Shown: piece after piece, positions 16,037 to 23,035 of the stretch
Position numbering within the stretch: position 1 is the first letter of the stretch
How the letters are laid out: each line of letters starts with the position of its first letter
Assembly: GCA_002373205.1 (NCBI GenBank)
Contig: DFJV01000064.1
Span: forward strand, 1-25,100
DNA from: Treponema sp. UBA3662
GTDB taxonomy: Bacteria; Spirochaetota; Spirochaetia; Treponematales; Treponemataceae
DNA length: 25,100 bases
Direction of reading: 5' to 3'
The notes under the pieces: generated by a model
What the model saw: only the letters and a program-made list of their open reading frames with translations
Told to the model about the DNA's origin: nothing
Database searches by the model: none
Translations under genes and position numbers: made by a program

Positions 16037-17808
16037 GCGTTTGTCTCCGATTCTTTTTTGTTGTTAAGTTCCGAAGCTATTGATGAAAGATTTTTTGAAG
16101 CCTGGGAAATGTGTTCTGTTGCCGCCGTAAAGTTTTCTACACCGGATGCAATCTGTTTGAGTGTTATCAAAATCTGTTCGCTTGCTACAGCCTGCTGGTG
16201 GATTATTGTAGTGATGTCGCTTGAACTTGTTGCCGTAATTTCAGAAGCGCCCTTTATGCTTTCGAAGCGTTCGGAAAGAACCGATGCGTTTTCTACACCT
16301 TCGTTGATTTTTGTGGTGCCGTTTTCGCTTGCAAGAATAAGGCTGTCTGAACTTTGCTGAATTTCTGTGATGCGTTCCTTGATTTCTTTTGTGCCGTCGA
16401 TGATTCCGTCTGCAAGGCGGCGGATTTCTGTGGCGACAATGTGAAAGTTCCGTCCGGCTTCACCCGCGCTGCTTGCTTCGAGTTCTGCATTAAATGCGAT
16501 GATTTTTGCTTGGTCTGCTACAGAGTTGATAAGAGAAACAATGTCCCAGATGTTGCTGATTTTTGCACCGAGGGATTTTATTCCGTCTATCGTCGTCTGG
16601 TTTGCATCCGCTATTTCGTGAAGTTGGCGCACATTTTCTGCAAGGTAGGTAACACCATCTGCTACGTCGGAATTTGTCTTTGCCGCTACGTCAGAAACAC
16701 CTTTGATTTTTTCAGAAATGCTTTCCGAAAGAGCGTTGTTGTCTTCCATCGTGGCAACAATTTCTTTTACGGCTGCACTCTGGTCCTGGCTTGTTGCAGC
16801 ATTTTCCTTTGCGGCAACAAAAAGATTCTGCGTTTCGGAAATAAGCTTTTCGCTGAGCTCTGCTTCTTTGACCCTTGTGGATGTGATGATTTTTCCGTAA
16901 AAGATTACGATTCCAAGAATCAAAAGTACGGTAATTACAATCATCATGTAAAAAGGTTTAGCCAATTGTCCAGAAAAATCAGATATAGGACCTTCCACAA
17001 CAACGAACCAAGAGGAATTTTCTATTTTTCTGACGGAGAAGAAATGTCCGTTTTTTACAAAAGCCTTTTGAACACCGTCCAAATATGTTTTGGCGTTATA
17101 TTTTTTCTTGTCAAGATGAGTTTCGTCAAAGTAGTTTTTTTCAAGAACATAAGACGTGTCTTTGTGGGTAAGGTATCTGCCGTCTCCATCCAAAACATGA
17201 ATTTTGCTGTTGGCGGAAAACTTTATGCCTTCGACTGCTTCTTCCAATTTTGTAAGCAGAAGGTCGCATGCCGTAATGCCAAGGAATTCATTTCTTGCAT
17301 TATAGAGGGCAATGGAATAAGTGACGCAAAGTGTTCCGTTGGATTTGGAAATGTAAGGTTCGCTGCAAAAAATCTTGCCCTTCGTAGCTACGGCACCGGT
17401 ATACCACGAACGCTCCGCATATTCAAAGTCAGCAGGAGCCTCCCAGTCATCATTTGTAATGAGCCAGCCACCATTCTTGTGCGGGATTGCCGTTGCATAA
17501 TAGAATTCAATACATTGCGGATAGTAGGGGGCAACGGCTTTTAAAAGAGCAGAAACATTATTTCTTGTAGGGTTTGCTTTTATTGCTTGTGCAAGACTTT
17601 CCAGAACGTTGACCGGCGGCTCGGCGGACATTCGTGCCTCGTAGGAAACCTTTTCGCTGACCAATCTTGCCTGATCTGCAAGACCAACATTTATTGCAAG
17701 GTTAAGCATCCTTGCCCAGGCCATGCAGATGACTATTGCGACTATTACAATCGGAGCAAGGATAAAGGCAATCTCTTTAGCTCCAATCGAGAAAAATTTA
17801 TTTTTCAT
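16033..17808 (-). CDS. Methyl-accepting chemotaxis protein with periplasmic dCache domain
   Basis: 591 residues. TM1 at about 12-33, a periplasmic double-Cache domain (about 40-280), TM2 at about 286-305, then directly the signalling coiled coil without a HAMP domain; hairpin tip KIIAFNAELEASSAGEAGRNF. The ligand-pocket region has R133-x-W135, Y152 and D182, but F128 where amino-acid-sensing dCache domains have Tyr, so the ligand may differ. ATG 17808 is preferred, with AAGGAAGG about ten bases ahead; an in-frame TTG at 17844 overlaps the upstream gene. Its signalling half is a close tandem paralogue of the preceding deaminase-receptor. Confidence 0.93.
   Translation of the reverse strand: MKNKFFSIGAKEIAFILAPIVIVAIVICMAWARMLNLAINVGLADQARLVSEKVSYEARMSAEPPVNVLESLAQAIKANPTRNNVSALLKAVAPYYPQCIEFYYATAIPHKNGGWLITNDDWEAPADFEYAERSWYTGAVATKGKIFCSEPYISKSNGTLCVTYSIALYNARNEFLGITACDLLLTKLEEAVEGIKFSANSKIHVLDGDGRYLTHKDTSYVLEKNYFDETHLDKKKYNAKTYLDGVQKAFVKNGHFFSVRKIENSSWFVVVEGPISDFSGQLAKPFYMMIVITVLLILGIVIFYGKIITSTRVKEAELSEKLISETQNLFVAAKENAATSQDQSAAVKEIVATMEDNNALSESISEKIKGVSDVAAKTNSDVADGVTYLAENVRQLHEIADANQTTIDGIKSLGAKISNIWDIVSLINSVADQAKIIAFNAELEASSAGEAGRNFHIVATEIRRLADGIIDGTKEIKERITEIQQSSDSLILASENGTTKINEGVENASVLSERFESIKGASEITATSSSDITTIIHQQAVASEQILITLKQIASGVENFTAATEHISQASKNLSSIASELNNKKESETNA
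16341..16554 (-). repeat. Imperfect direct repeat, copy 1 (chemoreceptor hairpin tip)
   Basis: This 214-base stretch aligns without gaps to 18118-18331 in the deaminase-receptor gene, with several identical runs of about 20 bases. It reflects duplication of the receptor signalling domain and could support recombination between the two genes. Confidence 0.6.
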
Positions 17809-17833
17809 TTTCGTGCTACCTTCCTTGTCCAAT

Positions 17834-20635
17834 TTATTTTGCAAGTTCTTCCGCTATTCCCTGCAAATTCTGCGAGGCAATAGAAATGTTTTCCGTTGCT
17901 CCGCTGAAAAGCTGAACGCCTGAAGCAATTTGCTTTAGTGTTGTAAGAATTTGTTCGCTTGCTATTGCTTGCTGCTGAATTATCGTGGTAATGTCTCCAG
18001 AACTTGCGGCTGTAATCTCTGAAGCATTTTTGATGCTTGAGAAGCGCATCTCCAAATTTTTTGCGCTGTCTACACCCTTTCGTATTATTTCAGTTCCGCT
18101 TTCACTAGCAATGATAAGGCTGTCTGAACTCTGCTGAATTTCTGTGATGCGGTCCTTGATTTCTTTTGTGCCTTCAATAATTCCATCTGCAAGACGGCGT
18201 ATTTCACTTGCAACAATATGGAAGTTTCTGCCAGCGTTTCCAGCAGTGGAAGCTTCAAGTTCAGCATTGAAAGCGATGATTTTTGCCTGGTCTGCAACAG
18301 AATTGATGAGAGATACTATGTCCCAAATGTTTTCTATTTTGTCACTAAGCGATCGTATTCCGTTTATTGTGGATTGGTTTGCACTTGCAATTTCGTGGAG
18401 CTGACGCACATTTTCTTCAAGGTATGAAACTCCGTCTGAAACATCGTTGCTGGTTTTTGAAGCGATGGATGATACGTCTTTAATTTTGAGCGATATGTCT
18501 TCGGAAAGGGCAGTGTTGTCTTCCATTGTGGCAACGATTTCCTTTACAGCTGCGCTTTGTTCATGGGCAGTAGCTGCATTCTGCTTGGAAGATTCCGCAA
18601 GGTTCTGCGTTTCGTTCAAAAGTCTTTCGCTTGCACCTTGCTCTTTTGCCCTCATTCGTCCGATTAAGAAAGTTGTGATTGCCATTATTGTAACAAAGAG
18701 AATAAGAAATGATAAAGAAAGCATTCCTTTCATTGAATTTGAGAATGCGTTAACATCACGCGTCCTTTTTGCCAAAATATAGAACCAGCCTGTCATTGGA
18801 ATTTCTGCAACTTTGAACACATATTCCTTTCCGTCAAGCTTACCGGTAACAAATCCATTTTTTATAGACAAAAGTTTTTTTGCGACATCTTTGTAGGATC
18901 CATTTTTTACCACAAGCATATTGTCATCCGGCGTATAAACTTCGTGCATGAAATAATTTCCTGCTGGCGAAAGTATGAAAGACAAATCGTTCTTGTCGTG
19001 CTTAAGGTTGCTGACAATTGTTTGCAAGTCAGTCAGCGGATAGTCAAATGAAATTACGCCGTCAAGCTGCTTGTTTTTGTAGATAGCTTGCGAAAATGTA
19101 ACTACAAGTCCACCCGTAATAGCGTCTACATACACGTCGGAATAATACATTTTGCCTGCGCTTTCTACGGCACCCTTGTACCAACCGCGGCTTGTGGGAT
19201 CGTATCCATCGGGAAAAATAAGCTCTGGTGTGTGAAAAAGCGTTTTATCTGTTCTGCAACCGTAAAAGCCAGAAAAGCCTGGGTATGCGTTGGACATGTT
19301 CTCGAAGACTAGATTTGTCTCTGCATTGCTTTGGTAGAATCCGTCCTTGAACACCCAAGCCATAGCTTCTGTCATTTTCATTGGGGCGGTCAGCGTCTTT
19401 TCAAGTTCAATGACGCACTTTTGGGATTCATCCTGCATCACTCGGTATGTCTGTTCTTTGGTGAACTTGGAGACGAAGCTGGTGACTATTATTGTTGTTA
19501 TTACAAAAAAGACAGCGACTGGTGTTCCAAGTTTTAAAATAGAGTCTTTGATTGAGCTTAATTCAAACTTGCTTTTTTTTTTGCGCTCAATGTTTAAGGC
19601 TTCCCATTCGGATTCAACCGCTTCAAGATATGTGCCTTTTGCGGTGTCGTCCAAGAACGAGGCAGAAAATGAATTGCGTATAATCTGTTTTAGTTCTTCA
19701 AGGGAAAAGCCCATTTCGGAATAAGCGTTCCAGTATTCGTCAAGAAGTTCAACGCCAAAGAAAACAGGGTCATCAGAGTTGAGGGTTACAGGAATGCCCT
19801 TGTCGAAGAATTTGTGCATCGGGTGGTCGGCAAGTTTTTTTACATACTTCTGCGTAAAGACGTTGCTTGTCGGACAGATTTCAAGCGGAATTTTGCGCTC
19901 TGCAAGTGTCTGCATAAGTTCTTCGTCCAAGGCCGCGGAAATGCCATGTCCTACGCGCTGTACTTGTAAAATATCTATTGCATCCCAGATGGATTCCGGC
20001 CCCACGTCTTCACCAGCATGTGCAACTGTTGCAAGGTTGTTCTCCCGTGCCTTTGCAAAAACTTCACCAAAAAGCTTTGCTGGACCTTTTTCTTCTGAAC
20101 CGCCAAGTCCAATTCCAATGATTTCTGGAATTCTGTATGCAAGCAAAAGTTGCAGGTTCTTTTCCGCATTTTCCATACCAAAGGTGCGAGAAACATCTAT
20201 TAATATGCGGACGACGATTCCTGTTTCAAATTTGATTTTCATGATGTTGCGGCGGTAAATTTCCACCATCTTGAAGAAATCAAATCCTTTTTTTACCAGT
20301 GAACTTGGAGAAGCAAATATTTCTGCATAAACTATACCGTTGCGGACAAGATAGTCTTTTAAATCGGCAAAGACGCATTCCAAGTCTTCTTCTGACTCAT
20401 ACAAATCTTGTACGGCAAGGTAGCCTTTGATAAATCCGTTCAGGTCTGAATATGTGAAGGTTTTTTGTATTTCTGTGTCGGCTTCTTCTTGGCTTAATCC
20501 GGGAAAGCGACGCATGTATAAGCGCCTTATTGTGTTTCTGCTGACGGTCGCTTCAAGATGAAGATGTAGCTCTGCCTTAGGAATTTTCTTAAAGCAGCGG
20601 ACAAAATCTTTCTTTGTAAAACTTCCCATAGCCAT
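17834..20635 (-). CDS. Adenosine/adenine deaminase fused to a dCache methyl-accepting chemotaxis protein
   Basis: 933 residues. Residues 15-345 are a complete metal-dependent adenosine deaminase-family domain: H24 and H26 (ELHLHLE), H206 and E209 (HAGED), H230 (GHG), D288-D289 (NSDDP). It should deaminate adenosine, adenine or a related purine; E28 replaces the Asp usual in adenosine deaminases. After RKKKSK come TM1 (about 368-388), a periplasmic dCache domain with Y478-x4-R483-x-W485-Y, Y502 and D531 (similar to the amino-acid-binding motif of PctA-type sensors), TM2 (about 637-658), and a HAMP-less signalling hairpin with tip KIIAFNAELEASTAGNAGRNF. The enzyme would face the cytoplasm. The domains join over an A10 run. 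No clear ribosome site is seen; ATG 20629 is an alternative start. It is first in the chemosensory gene row. Confidence 0.93.
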   Translation of the reverse strand: MAMGSFTKKDFVRCFKKIPKAELHLHLEATVSRNTIRRLYMRRFPGLSQEEADTEIQKTFTYSDLNGFIKGYLAVQDLYESEEDLECVFADLKDYLVRNGIVYAEIFASPSSLVKKGFDFFKMVEIYRRNIMKIKFETGIVVRILIDVSRTFGMENAEKNLQLLLAYRIPEIIGIGLGGSEEKGPAKLFGEVFAKARENNLATVAHAGEDVGPESIWDAIDILQVQRVGHGISAALDEELMQTLAERKIPLEICPTSNVFTQKYVKKLADHPMHKFFDKGIPVTLNSDDPVFFGVELLDEYWNAYSEMGFSLEELKQIIRNSFSASFLDDTAKGTYLEAVESEWEALNIERKKKSKFELSSIKDSILKLGTPVAVFFVITTIIVTSFVSKFTKEQTYRVMQDESQKCVIELEKTLTAPMKMTEAMAWVFKDGFYQSNAETNLVFENMSNAYPGFSGFYGCRTDKTLFHTPELIFPDGYDPTSRGWYKGAVESAGKMYYSDVYVDAITGGLVVTFSQAIYKNKQLDGVISFDYPLTDLQTIVSNLKHDKNDLSFILSPAGNYFMHEVYTPDDNMLVVKNGSYKDVAKKLLSIKNGFVTGKLDGKEYVFKVAEIPMTGWFYILAKRTRDVNAFSNSMKGMLSLSFLILFVTIMAITTFLIGRMRAKEQGASERLLNETQNLAESSKQNAATAHEQSAAVKEIVATMEDNTALSEDISLKIKDVSSIASKTSNDVSDGVSYLEENVRQLHEIASANQSTINGIRSLSDKIENIWDIVSLINSVADQAKIIAFNAELEASTAGNAGRNFHIVASEIRRLADGIIEGTKEIKDRITEIQQSSDSLIIASESGTEIIRKGVDSAKNLEMRFSSIKNASEITAASSGDITTIIQQQAIASEQILTTLKQIASGVQLFSGATENISIASQNLQGIAEELAK
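18118..18331 (-). repeat. Imperfect direct repeat, copy 2 (chemoreceptor hairpin tip)
   Basis: Gap-free partner of 16341-16554 about 1.8 kb away on the same strand; it codes the hairpin tip region of the deaminase-receptor fusion. Confidence 0.6.
19573..19582 (-). other. A10 slippery tract at the deaminase-receptor junction
   Basis: Ten A on the coding strand (codons 352-354 plus the first base of 355), the longest homopolymer noticed in the window. One extra A, or a -1 ribosomal shift, gives K-K-K-K-Q-V then TGA (357 residues). One fewer A gives K-K-K-A-S-L-N then TAA (358 residues). Either yields a deaminase without receptor. No ATG, GTG or TTG occurs in the receptor frame between the tract and TM1. 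Confidence 0.8.
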
Positions 20636-20677
20636 AAATTCAATATCGGCATATATAATGGTAAAAATTAGTTAATT

Positions 20678-21481
20678 TTAAGAATCTGTGTTTTGTTTTT
20701 CCTCTACGAATATTTCTGACTTGGAAAAAAGGACGGCTTTTCCAGAAATAATAATTCTGTCTTTTTTGCGTTCTGCATACAAGATTCCGCTTCTTTGAGA
20801 TGCTTGAAAGCATGTAAGTTTTTCTTTTTTGAGGCGGTCGCACCAGTAGGGCACAATCATGCAGTGGGAACTTCCTGTAACCGGGTCTTCCATTAGGCCA
20901 AGCTCGGGGCAGAAAACCCGGCTTACGCAGTCAGAGCTTTGATTGTCCGATGGGGCTGTTACGACTATGCAAAGGCCTTTTAGTTCTTTTAGCTTGCTTT
21001 GGACAGGAGAAAGATTTTTTACTTCATCCGCATTCTTTAAAACGAGAAGCAGGTCCCTGTCAATGTAGGCTTCCTGAGGCCTAAGACCAAGCGCTTCCTC
21101 CATTTTGTCAGTCACTTGGATTTTATTGCAGTGGTAGGCTGGAAAATCCATCCTGTACAAATCATCATTTTTTTCTACCGTAAGCTTTCCGACTTGTGTT
21201 TTAAAAGTAATTTTTTCCGCTGCCTTTTCGTAAAAATTAAAAAGCACAAATGACGTTGCAAGTGTAGCGTGTCCGCAAAAGTCAATTTCTGATTCCGGGG
21301 TGAACCAGCGCAGGTGATATAGGCTTCCTTCTTTTACCGCAAATGCCGTCTCGGAAAAATTGTTTTCTTTTGCAATGTTCTGCATGAGTGAGTCAGAAAT
21401 CCACTTGTCCAAAATGCAGACAGCTGCCTGGTTTCCGCCAAAAATTTTGTCCGTAAAAGCGTCAACAATGTATTGCTTCAT
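20678..21481 (-). CDS. PhzF-family isomerase/epimerase-like protein
   Basis: 267 residues, the usual length for PhzF-like proteins, which form two related diaminopimelate-epimerase-like halves. Family landmarks: VDAFTDKIFGGNQAAVC, catalytic-type Glu E44 in NNFSETAF, FCGHATLA (68-75) and EDPVTGSSHC. The true substrate of most family members is unknown. AAAGGAG precedes ATG 21481. It lies 19 bases after the methyltransferase and 42 bases before the deaminase-receptor, so it may be co-transcribed with the chemosensory operon, though no functional link is evident. Confidence 0.9.
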   Translation of the reverse strand: MKQYIVDAFTDKIFGGNQAAVCILDKWISDSLMQNIAKENNFSETAFAVKEGSLYHLRWFTPESEIDFCGHATLATSFVLFNFYEKAAEKITFKTQVGKLTVEKNDDLYRMDFPAYHCNKIQVTDKMEEALGLRPQEAYIDRDLLLVLKNADEVKNLSPVQSKLKELKGLCIVVTAPSDNQSSDCVSRVFCPELGLMEDPVTGSSHCMIVPYWCDRLKKEKLTCFQASQRSGILYAERKKDRIIISGKAVLFSKSEIFVEEKQNTDS

Positions 21482-21500
21482 GATGGCTCCTTTGTAAACT

Positions 21501-22289
21501 TTATTTCCTTACCTGCAATTCTGCTATGGATATATAATGCTTTACCATGAAATTTTCAGGGGCGTTTTTTTCGAGCATCTCCTTGTGTTCCTTGTTCCAT
21601 GCGGCAACTTGTTCTTGCGACATTGAAGCTCCTACTCCCCTGCATGCGCGCATTCGTCCGTGCCACCCCTCTCTTGTAAATGGAACGTCAACGCGGAATT
21701 CTTTCTGCGACAAAAGTGTAAAATGTTTTGAATACTGGTCTGGTACCCATACAGGCTGAACCTTGTCTCCGTACGCTGTCCAGTCAGGGTTGTGCCTTAA
21801 AATGATTTCTTCGCTTTTTCCCGCGACAGAATCTTTGTAAGGCAACCAGCCCATGTATAAAATAAGAAACTTGCCGTTTGGCTTAAGCATTCTGGCAAAA
21901 CTTTCGGAGGTTATGTTATGGTCAAAATACCAAATGCATTGGCAAGCAGTGATAACGTCAAAGCTGTTGTCTGGAAAAGAAACCTCTTCCGTCCTTATGG
22001 TATAGAAGTCTATGTCCATTCCGGCTTCTTTTGCCAGCGCTTTTGCTTGTTCTATCTGATTTTGGGCTATGTCTGTTCCGGTCCACTTGGCTCCGTACTT
22101 GTACATATTCCTTGGAAGAACACCGGTGCCTGTTCCCAAGTCCAGAACATTCTGGCCGTCTTTGCATAATCCTAAATTCAAAATATAATCATAGAACTCT
22201 TGCGGGTAAACATCCCTGTATTTTGCATAGTCGCTGGAAGTTTTTCCCCAGTCAAAATCTTTTCCTTTGTCGATGTCTTGAATAATCAT
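21501..22289 (-). CDS. Class I SAM-dependent methyltransferase
   Basis: 262 residues. SAM loop VLDLGTGTGVLPRNM (about 48-62), acidic ribose contact in WTGTDIAQNQIEQAK, and motif IV-V region FPDNSFDVITACQCIWYFDH and MLKPNGKFLIL. Resembles the UbiE/Methyltransf_11-type small-molecule methyltransferases; substrate unknown. ATG 22289 is chosen because GAGG lies just ahead of it; an in-frame TTG at 22307 has no better support. It is the first gene behind the strong promoter at 22366-22396. Confidence 0.88.
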   Translation of the reverse strand: MIIQDIDKGKDFDWGKTSSDYAKYRDVYPQEFYDYILNLGLCKDGQNVLDLGTGTGVLPRNMYKYGAKWTGTDIAQNQIEQAKALAKEAGMDIDFYTIRTEEVSFPDNSFDVITACQCIWYFDHNITSESFARMLKPNGKFLILYMGWLPYKDSVAGKSEEIILRHNPDWTAYGDKVQPVWVPDQYSKHFTLLSQKEFRVDVPFTREGWHGRMRACRGVGASMSQEQVAAWNKEHKEMLEKNAPENFMVKHYISIAELQVRK

Positions 22290-22365
22290 ATAGGCCTCAC
22301 TCTTCAATATTTCATAGGTACAAATTGGGCACGATTTTATGCCGGCTAAAGCTCTTCATTTAATT

Positions 22366-22396
22366 ACTATAAATTATGAATCGGTCTTTTTGTCAA
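22366..22396 (-). promoter_or_regulatory. Promoter of the methyltransferase-PhzF (and possibly chemosensory) transcript
   Basis: Perfect -35 TTGACA (22396-22391) followed by TTTATA at 17 bases or TATAGT at 19 bases. It gives a leader of roughly 70 bases before ATG 22289. No cAMP receptor-type operator is seen nearby. Confidence 0.6.
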
Positions 22397-22524
22397 TAGC
22401 CGTATCTCTGTGGCTAAGAATTGAAAGAAAATATTTACTTTTAAAGGAGAATATGATAAAAGAGTAAAGGTTTTGGAAAAATGAGGTTTCAGAAAATCAC
22501 TAAGGCATACAGGAATTATAGCTT

Positions 22525-22960
22525 ATGGGAAAGCAGATAAATTATTACATGGAATACGATAGCTTTGTTCTTTTATTATTGTTTTCATATTCCTGAAGCC
22601 GGTGAAATTAAAACCGAGCGGTATGGGGACAAAGAACACGTGGTTTGTGGTTATAATGCAAGTGGAAGTTCAATTATCGAAGCTGATTTTTCCTTCATAA
22701 ATAGCAATGAGAAGTTTATAACGAGATCCCGGATATATTGTGTATCAGATTATTATGATGCTGATGGCTCTTTAATCAAAAGACCTGACTGTGTTACGAA
22801 GGTATATGATTCACTTGCAAGATACGTAAAAAAGTTAGCTCCCTGTACTGAAGTAGAGTGCCGTCCTGCAAATCCGCTTTATGACAAAGTAACGCAAAAA
22901 GTCTATATTACTCCTCTGTGCTTAGCTTTGGTTTGCGAACAGGACTACGGGTTGCATTGA
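22525..22960 (+). pseudogene. Decayed small conserved protein gene with frameshift or internal deletion
   Basis: ATG 22525 opens a frame reading MGKQINYYMEYDSFVLLLL that stops at TGA after 23 codons. The adjacent frame then continues from about 22565 to 22960 with a protein-like sequence (HIPEAGEIKTERYGDK, then NASGSSIIEADFSF and DCVTKVYDSLARYVKKLAP). As recalled, intact relatives in gut bacteria begin MGKQINYYM and carry both parts in one frame, with more residues between them, so an internal deletion plus frame change is the best reading. This rests on memory of the family, not a search. Function unknown. AGGAA lies ahead of ATG 22525. Confidence 0.6.
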
Positions 22961-22999
22961 GGGAGAAAACTGTGTCCGAACCAAAATATCAAAAGATGA

Positions 23000-23029
23000 T
23001 TGCAAATCGTAAGCTTTTCGAGTTATAAT
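23000..23029 (+). promoter_or_regulatory. Promoter of the AraC-family gene, start point at or next to ATG
   Basis: TTGCAA at 23000-23005, 18-base spacer, perfect TATAAT at 23024-23029. The predicted start near 23036 coincides with the ATG, so the mRNA would be leaderless; no Shine-Dalgarno is present. Confidence 0.5.
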
Positions 23030-23035
23030 ATTAAG

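Noticed and set aside
16354..17544. Long open frame (396 codons) on the plus strand opposite the dCache receptor gene
   Set aside because: Its protein is Cys/Phe/Val-rich with no domain pattern, and the opposite strand encodes a clear chemoreceptor. It is a mirror of that gene.
17809..17844. Earlier TTG start for the dCache receptor, and similar early starts at 212, 3695, 6541, 9226, 22307, 23000 and 23823
   Set aside because: Each overlaps a neighbouring gene or promoter or lacks a ribosome site, while a better start (ribosome site, position after the upstream stop, or family N-terminus) lies downstream in frame.
19560..19600. Deaminase-receptor fusion as a sequencing or assembly artefact at the A10 run
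   Set aside because: Cannot be excluded without reads, but the receptor half has no start codon or ribosome site of its own before TM1, and the given frame is continuous through both domains. The fusion is kept, with the tract flagged.
20640..20680. Promoter directly ahead of the deaminase-receptor gene (TATATA at 20657-20652)
   Set aside because: The -10-like sequence has no acceptable -35 at 16-19 bases, so it was not listed as a feature.
22453..22540. Two tiny frames with ribosome-like sites: a four-codon frame and a 19-codon frame at 22481-22540
   Set aside because: Too short and without recognisable sequence, lying in a region that looks decayed. They may be remnants; not called as genes.
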